NCBI RefSeq assembly: GCF_040239565.1
Contig: NZ_JBEHWS010000004.1
Span: 186,001 to 250,000, forward strand
Direction of reading: 5' to 3'
DNA length: 64,000 nt
Source of the DNA: Fulvimarina sp040239565
GTDB taxonomy: Bacteria > Pseudomonadota > Alphaproteobacteria > Rhizobiales > Rhizobiaceae
The notes under the pieces are model-generated. The model worked only from the letters and a program-made list of their open reading frames with translations, was not told the DNA's origin and made no database searches. The position numbers were made by a program, and so were the translations under genes. Shown piece by piece: positions 44,009 to 53,252 of the stretch; position 1 is the first letter of the stretch; every line of letters starts with the position of its first letter.

Positions 44009-44959
44009 ATGCAAAACGTTACGTCGTGGTTGATGCGTGGAGCGATGGTGGCCATGCTGGGTCTCGGCGGACCAGCATCGCTCGGACTGGGGATCGAGAG
44101 CAGCCAGGCGGCGAGCGCGGTCTCCGTCGTCGTCAACGGTATGCCCGTGACGACCTATCAGATCCGCCAGCGCGCCGCCTTCCTCAAGCTGCGCCGGGTC
44201 GGTGGTAACACCACCCAGAAGGCAACCGAGGAGCTCATTGACGAGGCGTTGAAGCGCCAGGAGATTCAGCGGCAGGGCATCAGCATTCCCGACGATGCGG
44301 TGAATGCGGCCTATCTGAACTTCGCAAAGAGCAACAAGCTATCCGAGGCGCAGCTCGCTCAGGTGCTTCAGCAGGCCGGCTTCTCACCGCAAGGCTTCAA
44401 GGACTATATCCGCGTGCAGATGGCCTGGGGTCAGGCTGCGTCGAAGCGATTGCAGCGTGAGGAGCGTCTCAGCGAGCAGGACGTCGTCCAGCGCATGCTG
44501 GCACAGGGCGGCGATAAGCCATCGACCACCGAATATACCCTCCAGCAGGTGATCTTCGTCATCCCCAACGGCCAGCGCGGCCAGTTACTCGCGAATCGCA
44601 AGCGTGAGGCCCAGGCCATGCGTTCGCGGTTCCAGTCTTGCGAATCGACCTTCGCCTTCGCGAAGGGCCTTCGCGACGTGACCGTTCGTGATCTCGGCCG
44701 CGTGGCTCAGCCGGAACTGCCGCCTATGTGGAAAGAGGATGTCATGCAGACCTCGCCGGGCCGAGCTACACCGACGAAGGAAACCGAGCGCGGCGTCGAA
44801 TTCATCGGCGTCTGCAATGCCCGGCAGATCTCCGACGACCGAGCGGCCCAGATGGTGTTCCAGGCGCGCGACATGGAGTCCATGAATCAGGAAGGTAGCG
44901 GCGCCGACGCGGAACTTCTGAAAAAGCTCCGCGAAGAGGCACAGATCGTCCGGCGCTGA
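44009..44959 (+). CDS. SurA-like periplasmic chaperone / peptidyl-prolyl isomerase
   Basis: A 316-residue protein with a signal peptide (about 1-35), a SurA N-terminal domain (VSVVVNGMPVTTYQIRQRAA, DEALKRQEIQRQGISIPD) and a PpiC-type domain starting near EYTLQQVIFVIPNGQ that looks degenerate. SurA escorts outer membrane proteins such as LptD, and the gene directly follows lptD, the common arrangement. The ATG at 44009 follows AAGGGAAGAAAG. Isomerase activity is doubtful because the PpiC part is poorly conserved. Confidence 0.9.
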   Translation: MQNVTSWLMRGAMVAMLGLGGPASLGLGIESSQAASAVSVVVNGMPVTTYQIRQRAAFLKLRRVGGNTTQKATEELIDEALKRQEIQRQGISIPDDAVNAAYLNFAKSNKLSEAQLAQVLQQAGFSPQGFKDYIRVQMAWGQAASKRLQREERLSEQDVVQRMLAQGGDKPSTTEYTLQQVIFVIPNGQRGQLLANRKREAQAMRSRFQSCESTFAFAKGLRDVTVRDLGRVAQPELPPMWKEDVMQTSPGRATPTKETERGVEFIGVCNARQISDDRAAQMVFQARDMESMNQEGSGADAELLKKLREEAQIVRR

Positions 44960-44972
44960 CGGGCAGAGGCCT

Positions 44973-46031
44973 ATGACATCCGCAGACGGAGCGCTCCCGC
45001 TCGCCATTACGGTCGGAGAACCTTCGGGCATTGGTCCCGACCTGATCATCGATCTTCATCACACCGGCCTCATCCGGGAGGCCGGATGTTTTGTTCTGGG
45101 AGATCCAGACATGCTGGCGAGCCGTGCGGAGCGGCTGAAGCGACCTATTCGCATAGCAAAAGTCCGAACGCCTGCTGAAGCCGCCGGATGCGACGCCGAT
45201 CATCTGCCGGTCCTGCCACTGGTGAACCGGCAGAGTGACCGACCGGGCGAGATTGATCCGGCGAACGGCGCTGGAACAATCGAGGCGATCGATCGCGCGA
45301 CAGCGCTTGCTCTCGACGGCATGATTTCCGGCATCGTCACGGCCCCCATCGAGAAGAAGGCGCTCTACGATGTCGGCTTCCGGCATCCAGGGCATACAGA
45401 GTATCTGGCTCATCTCTGTTCGGAGGCGACCGGCAAACCGATCATGCCGGTCATGCTTCTTGCTGGACCGGATCTCTCCTGCGTGCCGGTTACGATTCAC
45501 GTTCCTCTCGAACAGGTGCCGCGACTTCTGACTGAAGACCTGATTCTGGAAACTTGCCGCATCGTCGATCGCGATTTGCAGGAAAAGTTCGGCATCGCTC
45601 GGCCTCGGCTGGCCGTCGCCGGACTTAATCCTCACGCCGGAGAGCGCGGTTCCATCGGCCTGGAGGATGAGAAGATCGTGCGTCCGGCGATTGAAAAGCT
45701 ACGCGTGGAAGGGATCGAAGCCACGGGTCCCATACCCGCCGACACCATGTTCAACGCTCGCGCCCGGAAGGGCTACGACGTCGCCATCTGCATGTATCAC
45801 GATCAGGCGCTTATCCCGGCCAAGACGCTCGCCTTCGACGAGACCGTGAACATCACGCTCGGTCTTCCGATCATTCGGACCTCCCCCGATCACGGGACCG
45901 CTTCCGATATCGCCGGCAAGGGCGTTGCACGGCCAGACAGTTTTCAAGCAGCAATTTTGAAGGCCCGTGAAATGGCGGCAGCTTCTGCTGGATCGCGCCG
46001 GATGCACATCGCGACGGCTTCGCAGAATTGA
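44973..46031 (+). CDS. pdxA: 4-hydroxythreonine-4-phosphate dehydrogenase
   Basis: A 352-residue NAD-dependent, metal-requiring enzyme of pyridoxal phosphate synthesis that oxidises 4-phosphohydroxy-threonine. ITVGEPSGIGPDLI opens the protein; metal His residues occur in HPGHTEYLAHL and MYHDQALIPAKTLAF; IIRTSPDHGTASDIAGKG is the C-terminal signature. Starts 13 bases after the surA-like stop; its TGA overlaps the rsmA start as TTGA. Confidence 0.96.
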   Translation: MTSADGALPLAITVGEPSGIGPDLIIDLHHTGLIREAGCFVLGDPDMLASRAERLKRPIRIAKVRTPAEAAGCDADHLPVLPLVNRQSDRPGEIDPANGAGTIEAIDRATALALDGMISGIVTAPIEKKALYDVGFRHPGHTEYLAHLCSEATGKPIMPVMLLAGPDLSCVPVTIHVPLEQVPRLLTEDLILETCRIVDRDLQEKFGIARPRLAVAGLNPHAGERGSIGLEDEKIVRPAIEKLRVEGIEATGPIPADTMFNARARKGYDVAICMYHDQALIPAKTLAFDETVNITLGLPIIRTSPDHGTASDIAGKGVARPDSFQAAILKAREMAAASAGSRRMHIATASQN

Positions 46032-46855
46032 GCCCGATCGATGACCTTCCTCCGCTTCGGGCGGTGATCGCCGAACACGAGCTGGCGCCGCGCAAGCAAC
46101 TCGGCCAGAACTTTCTCCTTGATCTCAATCTTACCTCGAAAATCGCCCGACAGGCCGCGCCGCTCGAAGATTGCGTCGTTGTCGAGGTCGGTCCCGGCCC
46201 CGGTGGCCTCACGCGCGCCCTACTCGCCAACGGTGCTTCGAAGGTAATCGCTGTAGAGAAGGACCCGCGCTGCCTACCGGCGCTGAAGGACATTCAGGAC
46301 CGCTATCCGAGCCGACTGGATGTCCGGCATATGGACGCACTCGACCTTGATCTGGCCGCGGTCGCGGATGATGGGCAGCTGAAGATCGTCGCCAATCTTC
46401 CCTACAATGTCGGCACCCAGCTTCTCATTAATTGGCTCACGAACGAGGTCTGGCCTCCACGCTGGGAAAGCCTGACGCTCATGTTCCAGAAGGAGGTCGC
46501 CGAGCGAATCGTCGCCGCACCGAAGACAAACCATTATGGGCGCTTGGCGGTTCTTGCCGGATGGCGGACGAAGGCTCGCATCCTTTTCGACGTTCCACGA
46601 GAAGCCTTCACACCGCCGCCCAAAGTGACCTCCGCCGTGGTGCAGCTCACGCCGCGCGAGGCACCGCTTGCGGCATCGCTCTCGGCGCTGGAACGCGTGA
46701 CGACCGCGGCATTCGGCCAGCGCCGGAAGATGCTGCGCCAGAGCCTGAAATCACTCGGTGGCGAAGTTCTTTTGTCGAAAGTCGGTATCGACCCGCAACG
46801 GCGCGCGGAAACACTGTCGATCGAAGAATTCGTCGCGATCGCCAACGCAAGCTGA
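46028..46855 (+). CDS. rsmA: 16S rRNA (adenine1518/1519-N6)-dimethyltransferase
   Basis: The 275-residue KsgA enzyme dimethylates two adenines near the 3' end of 16S rRNA late in ribosome assembly. KQLGQNFLLDLNL, the SAM-binding VEVGPGPGGLTRALL and the catalytic NLPYNV are present. The start is TTG at 46028, the only codon in frame before the conserved DDLPPLRAVI; it overlaps the pdxA stop. Loss of KsgA gives kasugamycin resistance in other bacteria. Convergent with gmk, 44 bases away. Confidence 0.95.
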   Translation: MSPIDDLPPLRAVIAEHELAPRKQLGQNFLLDLNLTSKIARQAAPLEDCVVVEVGPGPGGLTRALLANGASKVIAVEKDPRCLPALKDIQDRYPSRLDVRHMDALDLDLAAVADDGQLKIVANLPYNVGTQLLINWLTNEVWPPRWESLTLMFQKEVAERIVAAPKTNHYGRLAVLAGWRTKARILFDVPREAFTPPPKVTSAVVQLTPREAPLAASLSALERVTTAAFGQRRKMLRQSLKSLGGEVLLSKVGIDPQRRAETLSIEEFVAIANAS

Positions 46856-46899
46856 AATCAGTCCGCTCTTCGGTCCGCTGGCCGCTGGTGAACTCGCCG

Positions 46900-47568
46900 C
46901 TACTCCGCCGGCTCGCTCAAAAGCTGTTCGGTAAATGCCTGAAGCCCGGGCCGTCGCTCACGCTTCAGACGCTCGGCTGTGATAATTGAACGAACAGCCT
47001 CGTAGGCCTGATTGAGATCGTCGTTGACGATCACATAGTCGTAGTCGCGCCAGCGCTCGATCTCCACGCGCGAATTGGCGAGCCGGATCGCGATCGTCTC
47101 TTCGGAGTCCTCCGCCCTTCGCCGGAGCCTCGACCTCAGCTCCGCCATGGACGGCGGCAGAATGAAGATCGAGACCACATCGTCGCCAGCTTTTTCCTGA
47201 AGCTGCAAGGCGCCTTGGTAGTCAATGTCGAACAGCATGTCCTGACCGCTCTGCATCGCTTCCTCGGCGGGGCCACGCGGCGTGCCGTAGAAGTTACCGT
47301 GGACCTCCGCCCATTCGAGAAGCGCATCGGCATCCCGGAGCCGGATGAACTCGTCACGATCGATGAAACGGTAATGAACGCCGTCCACCTCGCTACCGCG
47401 CCGCTTGCGTGTGGTCACGCTGATCGAAAGCGCGAAGCTGCGATCGGCTTCCATAAGCGTATGGGCGATCGTCGATTTCCCTGCGCCCGAGGGTGAGGAA
47501 ATGACGAGCATCAAGCCTCGACGCTCGATCAACGAATCCGTTCTGGCCTGATTTGAAATCTTCGTCAT
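46900..47568 (-). CDS. gmk: Guanylate kinase
   Basis: A 222-residue enzyme that phosphorylates GMP to GDP. The P-loop is SSPSGAGKSTI, the GMP-binding region SVTTRKRRGSEVDGVHYRF with LEWAEVHGNFYGTP, and the lid contains RRRAEDSEETIAIRL. The ATG overlaps the yicC stop as ATGA, so the pair is translationally coupled. Confidence 0.97.
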   Translation of the reverse strand: MTKISNQARTDSLIERRGLMLVISSPSGAGKSTIAHTLMEADRSFALSISVTTRKRRGSEVDGVHYRFIDRDEFIRLRDADALLEWAEVHGNFYGTPRGPAEEAMQSGQDMLFDIDYQGALQLQEKAGDDVVSIFILPPSMAELRSRLRRRAEDSEETIAIRLANSRVEIERWRDYDYVIVNDDLNQAYEAVRSIITAERLKRERRPGLQAFTEQLLSEPAE

Positions 47569-48449
47569 TCGATATTCTGAACCTGTTCCCGCAACTGATC
47601 GACCGCCACCTTCAGATCGAGACCGATCGTGGTGAGCGAGACAGCGTTAGATTTGGAACAGATCGTGTTCGATTCGCGATTCATTTCTTGTGCCAGAAAA
47701 TCAAATCTGCGGCCGACCGGCTCGCTTTTCGCGAGGAGCTCTCGCGCACCGGCAACATGGCTATCGAGTCGGTCCAGCTCCTCGCCGACATCGGCCCGTA
47801 TGACCAACATGGCAAGCTCCTGAAGAAGGCGCTGTTCGTCGGGCGCATGGTCGAGGACCTGTCTCGCCTGCTCTTCGATACGGCGTTTCACTTCGGCGGG
47901 AGCACGGCTCCGATCCTCTCGCGCACTCCGAGCCAAAGCCTCAATACGATCAACGCAGTTCGAGACGACCGCTGTGAGATTGGCTCCCTCTTCCGCACGC
48001 GCCGACTGCAACCCCGCCAGCGCGTCCTCGAACGTTTTGGCCGCCGCATCGAGAGAAGCTTCATCGACAGCCTTTCCGGCCCGGCCATCCTCATTCGCCT
48101 CGACCACACCCTTGATCGCCAGCAAGCCATCGGCGCGTGGCAAGGCGGCGCGGCCTTCCGCAACCATGCGGTCGGTGATTTCGAGAAGCGCTTCGAGACG
48201 AGCCTCGTCGATCGAAATCGAACCCTCGCTTTTGGCAGGACCGGCATTCAAGATGGCATGAACATTGCCGCGGGCGAGCGTACCGCCCGCAATGGTACGA
48301 AGCCGCTGTTCCAAAGCTTCATAGCCTGACGGAAGCCGCAGACGCAGATCGAGATTGCGACCGTTGACGCTGCGAAGCTCCCAGCGGAGGGAAACACCCT
48401 GAACTTCCCGCTCGACACGGGCAAAGCCGGTCATACTGATCAGCGGCAT
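47565..48449 (-). CDS. yicC: YicC family endoribonuclease-like protein
   Basis: A 294-residue protein with the start MTGFARVEREVQGVSLRWEL and SVNGRNLDLRLRLP and the conserved end FLAQEMNRESNTICSKSNAV of the YicC family. E. coli YicC is reported to act in RNA turnover. The middle is helical and rich in Ala and Glu. Upstream is mltG with a 67-base gap; downstream gmk overlaps by four bases. This yicC-gmk order is usual in alphaproteobacteria. Confidence 0.94.
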   Translation of the reverse strand: MPLISMTGFARVEREVQGVSLRWELRSVNGRNLDLRLRLPSGYEALEQRLRTIAGGTLARGNVHAILNAGPAKSEGSISIDEARLEALLEITDRMVAEGRAALPRADGLLAIKGVVEANEDGRAGKAVDEASLDAAAKTFEDALAGLQSARAEEGANLTAVVSNCVDRIEALARSAREDRSRAPAEVKRRIEEQARQVLDHAPDEQRLLQELAMLVIRADVGEELDRLDSHVAGARELLAKSEPVGRRFDFLAQEMNRESNTICSKSNAVSLTTIGLDLKVAVDQLREQVQNIE

Positions 48450-48516
48450 GTCCGCGCTCCCAGATGAGTAGGCAGTCTTTCTGCCATAAACAGCCGAGGA
48501 TGCAACGCCGAGCTAG

Positions 48517-49632
48517 TTACTGGGCAGCCTGCTCGGCATCGGCGCGACGTTCCCGTTCGATCGCTCGGTATTTCTGAACGTTCCGGTTATGCTCGTCGAG
48601 CGTTTCGGAGAACACATGGCCGCCGGTGCCGTCGGCGACGAAATACAGGTCGTTCGTATCGAGCGGATGCGCGACCGCTTCCAGCGCTGCACGACCGGGA
48701 ATCGCGATGGGCCCGGGCGGGAGGCCGTTGATCCGGTAGGTGTTATACGGGGTGTCGCTTTCAATATCGGAACGCGTGATCGGCTCTTCGCTTGGCTTTC
48801 CGGCGCCACCGTAGATTCCATAAAGAAACGTCGGATCGGACTGGAGCCGCATACCTTCGCGCAGACGATTGACGAAGACCGAGGCTACATGCGGGCGTTC
48901 CGATGCGATCCCGGTCTCACGCTCGACGATCGATGCCAGTGTCACGAACTGCCCGATATCTTCGATCGGCAGCCCTTCGTCCCGTCCCTCCCAGATTTCC
49001 TCGATCATCTGTTCCTGGGAGTCGTGCATGGCTTCAACCAGCTGCTCTCGCGTCATACCGCGTTGGACCATATGGGTCTCTGCCTGAAGCATGCCCTCAG
49101 GGAGAAGCCCAGGCATTGGTCCAGTGAGGATTTCGGAGCTGGCAATGCGCTCAAACGCTCGCTGGACGGTCCAACCTTCCGGAATTGTAATTGCATGCTG
49201 CACCGAATCGCCGCGGGCAATCTTCTCCATGACATCGCGCATGGAGACGCCGGGATCGAAGGCGTATTCGCCGGCCTTTAGCTGATTACCGACATTGGAA
49301 AACTTGGCACCGAATTTGAAAATCTGCGCATTCGAAATCACGCCGCGCTCTTCGAGCCCGTCAGCGATCGAATTCAGCGAGCTGTTACGAGCGACAACGA
49401 AATTTGCCTCATCGTTCAGCGGCCCCTGATTTTCGAATTCGCCCTTGCCCCAGTAGAACACCGCCCCAAGCGCAAGAACCCCGAAGAAAGCCAGCGACAG
49501 GCAAAAATTCAGGAAGATCACGAACTGGCTGTGCGCCAGACGGGAACGCCGCTTGGGCTTTCGGCCTGGCTTGCCCGTAGCCGCAGTCTCTTCTGCGGTT
49601 TCCAAGGTTTCAGCCTTCCGATCCTTGCTCAA
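48517..49632 (-). CDS. mltG: Endolytic transglycosylase MltG
   Basis: A 371-residue protein with a cytoplasmic basic N-terminus, one membrane segment (about 35-65), a LysM-like subdomain and the YceG catalytic domain. FVTLASIVERETG carries the catalytic Glu and LQSDPTFLYGIYG and TPYNTYRINGLPPGPIAIPG are family motifs. MltG cuts nascent glycan strands and so sets their length. The start is TTG at 49632 with GAGGGG six bases before; no ATG fits. Follows fabF by 108 bases on the same strand. Confidence 0.94.
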   Translation of the reverse strand: MSKDRKAETLETAEETAATGKPGRKPKRRSRLAHSQFVIFLNFCLSLAFFGVLALGAVFYWGKGEFENQGPLNDEANFVVARNSSLNSIADGLEERGVISNAQIFKFGAKFSNVGNQLKAGEYAFDPGVSMRDVMEKIARGDSVQHAITIPEGWTVQRAFERIASSEILTGPMPGLLPEGMLQAETHMVQRGMTREQLVEAMHDSQEQMIEEIWEGRDEGLPIEDIGQFVTLASIVERETGIASERPHVASVFVNRLREGMRLQSDPTFLYGIYGGAGKPSEEPITRSDIESDTPYNTYRINGLPPGPIAIPGRAALEAVAHPLDTNDLYFVADGTGGHVFSETLDEHNRNVQKYRAIERERRADAEQAAQ

Positions 49633-49740
49633 CGCTCGCCCCTCTCAAACGAAGTCCCTCGTGAAGAAATCGTCCACCACGGCAATGTGGCAAAAGCCCG
49701 GCGTGCGGTTCGACGCAAGGTCGCTCGCGGCTCGGTGTGA

Positions 49741-51006
49741 TCAGTCGGCGACGCGTCGCATGACGAGCGAGGCATTCGTTCCGCCGAAGCCGAACGAGTT
49801 CGAGAGAGCGACATCGATCTGCTTTTCGCGCTTTGCGTTGGCGCAGAGATCGATCTTCGTTTCCACCGACGGATTGTCCAGATTGATCGTGGGCGGCGCG
49901 ACATTGTCGCGGATCGCGAGCGCCGAGAAGATCGCTTCGACGGCTCCAGCCGCGCCCAACAGATGGCCGACTGCCGATTTCGTCGAAGACATGGTGATCT
50001 TATCCGCCGCATCACCGACGAGACGCTCGAACGCCCGCAATTCGATTTCGTCGCCCAGAGGCGTCGAGGTGCCATGTGCGTTGACGTAATCGAGCTGATC
50101 CGGCGTGATACCGGCCCGCTTCAATGCTGCCGACATGCAGCGATAGGCGCCGTCGCCGTCAGAAGCCGGCGCCGTGATGTGATAGGCATCACCCGACATG
50201 CCGTAGCCAATGATCTCGGCATAGATCTTGGCGCCACGCGCTTTCGCGTGTTCGTATTCTTCAAGAACGACGATACCGGAGCCCTCGCCCATGACGAAGC
50301 CGTCACGATCGCGATCGTATGGCCGGGAAGCTCGCTGAGGCTCATCGTTGAAATGGGTAGAGAGCGCCTTGCAGGCAGCAAAGCCTGCCAAAGCGAGACG
50401 GCAGACCGGCGATTCGGCACCCCCTGCTACCATCACGTCTGCATCGCCGAGAGCGACGAGCCGGGATGCGTCACCGATCGCGTGCGCGCCGGTAGAGCAA
50501 GCCGTCACAACCGAGTGGTTCGGCCCCTTGAGGCCGTGACGGATCGAGACATGCCCCGAGGCAAGATTGATCAGGCTGCCAGGGATGAAGAACGGAGAAA
50601 CCCGGCGGGGCCCTTTTTCAGCCATAAGTAGCGAGGTTCGCTCGATACTTTCGAGACCCCCGATACCCGAACCGATCAGCGCACCGCTGCGGATCTGGTC
50701 CTCGTAAGATTCGGGATGCCAGTTCGCATCGTCCAGCGCTTCTGCCGCCGCGGCGACGGCGTACACGATGAAATCGTCGACCTTGCGCTGCTCCTTCGGC
50801 TCCATCCACAGATCGGGATTGAAGGTCCCGTTCTGTCCGTCGCCCTTCGGAATCTCGCAAGCGATCTTGCACGGAAGGTCGTCGACATCGAAGGAGTCGA
50901 CCCGGTTCGCACCGCTCTCGCCCTTCAAAAGCCGTTTCCAGGTGCTGCCGACATTCGCTCCCAAAGGAGAGACCATGCCGACGCCCGTGATTACAACTCG
51001 TCTCAT
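49741..51006 (-). CDS. fabF: Beta-ketoacyl-ACP synthase II
   Basis: A 421-residue condensing enzyme that elongates acyl-ACP with malonyl-ACP. The nucleophile Cys is in VVTACSTGAHAIG; the two His are in NAHGTSTPLGD and KSAVGHLLGAAGAVE. The N-terminus RRVVITGVGMVSPLG is typical. ATG 51006 is preferred; a GTG at 51015 would add three residues. Fourth gene of fabD-fabG-acpP-fabF. Confidence 0.97.
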   Translation of the reverse strand: MRRVVITGVGMVSPLGANVGSTWKRLLKGESGANRVDSFDVDDLPCKIACEIPKGDGQNGTFNPDLWMEPKEQRKVDDFIVYAVAAAAEALDDANWHPESYEDQIRSGALIGSGIGGLESIERTSLLMAEKGPRRVSPFFIPGSLINLASGHVSIRHGLKGPNHSVVTACSTGAHAIGDASRLVALGDADVMVAGGAESPVCRLALAGFAACKALSTHFNDEPQRASRPYDRDRDGFVMGEGSGIVVLEEYEHAKARGAKIYAEIIGYGMSGDAYHITAPASDGDGAYRCMSAALKRAGITPDQLDYVNAHGTSTPLGDEIELRAFERLVGDAADKITMSSTKSAVGHLLGAAGAVEAIFSALAIRDNVAPPTINLDNPSVETKIDLCANAKREKQIDVALSNSFGFGGTNASLVMRRVAD

Positions 51007-51135
51007 CTCACGCACAATCGCCGAACCATTCAGACTGATGTACCGGATCCTGGCCGCGCTCTATGAGGCTGCCATCAGCCGGCTTGCCAGCGCCAAAGGT
51101 TCGATCCGGACCGCTGGCGCCAAGCTTTCGGAAGA

Positions 51136-51375
51136 TTAGGTGGTCTTGTTCTTCTCGATGAAGTTGACCGCGTCGCCGACAGTCAGGATCGTCTCGGCAG
51201 CGTCATCCGGAATCTCGACACCGAATTCTTCCTCGAACGCCATGACGAGTTCAACGGTGTCCAGGCTGTCTGCGCCCAGGTCGTCGATGAAGCTGGCATT
51301 CTCGGTTACCTTGCTTTCCTCGACCCCGAGATGCTCGACGACGATCTTCTTTACGCGTTCAGCGGTATCGCTCAT
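51136..51375 (-). CDS. acpP: Acyl carrier protein
   Basis: A 79-residue acidic four-helix protein that carries growing acyl chains on 4'-phosphopantetheine. The attachment Ser is in LGADSLDTVELVMAFEEEFG. Length and composition are standard. It lies between fabG and fabF with about 130 bases on each side, so it may have its own promoter, as the abundant ACP often does. Confidence 0.98.
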   Translation of the reverse strand: MSDTAERVKKIVVEHLGVEESKVTENASFIDDLGADSLDTVELVMAFEEEFGVEIPDDAAETILTVGDAVNFIEKNKTT

Positions 51376-51505
51376 TGTGAGTCCTCTGCTCCAGTGACCT
51401 AGTCGCCGCCCTCGTTAGACGTGCGACAGATGTTTATCAAGCGCCCTGCCGCTTCGCTAAGCAGGATAACGCCGTTCGGTTGTCTTTAAAGGCCTGACGG
51501 CCCGC

Positions 51506-52243
51506 TCAGATCATCGCCATACCGCCATTCACATGGAGTGTCTGCCCTGTGATGTAGGCGGCTTCGTTCGAGGCGAGGAAGACTGCGGTGGCCGCGATTT
51601 CGGACGCTTCGCCCATGCGCTTCATCGGAATTGCGCCCATAATCGAATCACGCTGCTTGTCGTTGAGCTTTTCCGTCATGGCGCTGGCAATGAAGCCGGG
51701 CGCGATGCAGTTGACCGTGACATTGCGTGAGGCAATCTCGTTCGCCAGCGATTTGGAGAAGCCGATCATGCCGGCCTTGGCCGCGCAATAGTTTGCCTGG
51801 CCCGGATTACCTGTAACCCCCACGATCGAAGTGATGTTGATGACTCGGCCGAAACGGCGGCGCATCATGGCATGGGTCAGGCCGCGCGTGATGCGGAAGG
51901 CCGCGGTGAGATCGATCTCCAGAACCTTGTCCCAGTCGTCATCGGACATGCGGACGAAGAGACCGTCTTTCGTAATACCCGCGTTGTTGACGAGGATATC
52001 GACGCCGTCGAGCGCCTTGTCGGCCTCTTCCGCCAGCGCCTTCTGACCGTCGCGATCAGAGAGATCGGCAGGCAGGACGTGGACGCGATCGCCCAATTCG
52101 GCGGCCAGTTCGTCGAGCGCCTCGCGACGGGTACCGTGGATGCCGACCGTCGCGCCGGCGCCGTGAAGCGCGGCTGCAATCGACCGGCCGATGCCTCCGC
52201 TAGAGCCGGTCACAAGCGCCTTGCGTCCCGTCAGATCGAACAT
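51506..52243 (-). CDS. fabG: 3-oxoacyl-ACP reductase
   Basis: A 245-residue short-chain dehydrogenase that reduces beta-ketoacyl-ACP with NADPH. The cofactor motif is TGSSGGIGRSIA, NNAG follows, and the catalytic Ser, Tyr and Lys are in INITSIVGVTGNPGQANYCA continuing AKAG. The end YITGQTLHVNGGMAMI is typical of FabG. It lies 70 bases downstream of fabD on the same strand. Confidence 0.97.
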   Translation of the reverse strand: MFDLTGRKALVTGSSGGIGRSIAAALHGAGATVGIHGTRREALDELAAELGDRVHVLPADLSDRDGQKALAEEADKALDGVDILVNNAGITKDGLFVRMSDDDWDKVLEIDLTAAFRITRGLTHAMMRRRFGRVINITSIVGVTGNPGQANYCAAKAGMIGFSKSLANEIASRNVTVNCIAPGFIASAMTEKLNDKQRDSIMGAIPMKRMGEASEIAATAVFLASNEAAYITGQTLHVNGGMAMI

Positions 52244-52313
52244 TGTCTACCTCTCAGTTTTCTGCTTGCCGCCCAGGGCAGCCGGATATCGGATCGAGCG
52301 GTCCGTTGCCGGG

Positions 52314-53252
52314 TCAGCCCCGATCTTTCAAGAATGTGGCAATATCATCGGGCGTGCCGACCGGTTTTGCGGAAAGCCGCTTGTCGATGCGCCGTGCGAG
52401 CCCCGACAGCACCTTGCCGGCACCAACCTCGGCAAGCTCGGTGACGCCGTTTTCTGCGGCGAACAGCATCGACTCGCTCCAGCGGACAGCCCCGGTCACC
52501 TGCTCCACCAGCCTCTTGCGGATGACTTCGGGATCGCTCGTCGCATCTGCCGCGACATTCGAGATAACGGGCATAGCAGGCGCCGATATCGACGCATCCT
52601 TCAGGGCTTCGGCCATGCGTTCGGCCGCCGGAAGCATCAGCGCGCAATGGAAGGGCGCAGAAACGAAAAGCGGGATCGCCCGCTTCGCACCGCGTTCCGG
52701 CGCAAGCGCGATCGCACGTTCCACTGCCGCCTTGCTGCCGGAGATCACGATCTGGCCGCCGCCATTGTCGTTGGCAGGCTCGCAGACTGAACCCTCGGCA
52801 GCAGCTCCACAAAGCCCTTTCACCGAGTCCATATCGAGGCCAAGGATCGCGGCCATCGCGCCCTCGCCTTCCGGTACGGCTTCCTGCATGGCATTTCCCC
52901 TGATCCGCAGAAGTTTTGCGGTATCGGTAATCGTAAAAGCGCCAGTCGCGGCGAGCGCCGAATACTCGCCGAGAGAATGGCCGGCTGCGAAGGAGGCGTC
53001 GGCAACGGCAAATCCCTCACTCTCAAGCGCACGGATCGCAGCCAGCGAGACCGCCATCAGCGCCGGCTGAGCATTCGCCGTCAGAGTCAGCTCTTCGATC
53101 GGACCCTCGAAGATCAATGTCGACAGCTTTTCTCCGAGCGCCTCGTCGACTTCGGCGAATACGTCGCGGCTCTGTGAGTAGGCATCGTAAAGCGCCTTGC
53201 CCATACCGACACTCTGACTGCCCTGCCCCGGAAATACGAGTGCCAATGACAT
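52314..53252 (-). CDS. fabD: Malonyl-CoA:ACP transacylase
   Basis: A 312-residue enzyme that loads malonyl groups on ACP. LALVFPGQGSQSVGMGKAL opens the protein, the nucleophile Ser is in AAGHSLGEYSALAA, and SAPFHCALMLPAAERM holds the catalytic His. ATG 53252 with GGAGG upstream is the start; the open frame to 53339 adds nothing like the family. First gene of the fatty acid cluster, divergent from rpsF. Confidence 0.96.
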   Translation of the reverse strand: MSLALVFPGQGSQSVGMGKALYDAYSQSRDVFAEVDEALGEKLSTLIFEGPIEELTLTANAQPALMAVSLAAIRALESEGFAVADASFAAGHSLGEYSALAATGAFTITDTAKLLRIRGNAMQEAVPEGEGAMAAILGLDMDSVKGLCGAAAEGSVCEPANDNGGGQIVISGSKAAVERAIALAPERGAKRAIPLFVSAPFHCALMLPAAERMAEALKDASISAPAMPVISNVAADATSDPEVIRKRLVEQVTGAVRWSESMLFAAENGVTELAEVGAGKVLSGLARRIDKRLSAKPVGTPDDIATFLKDRG

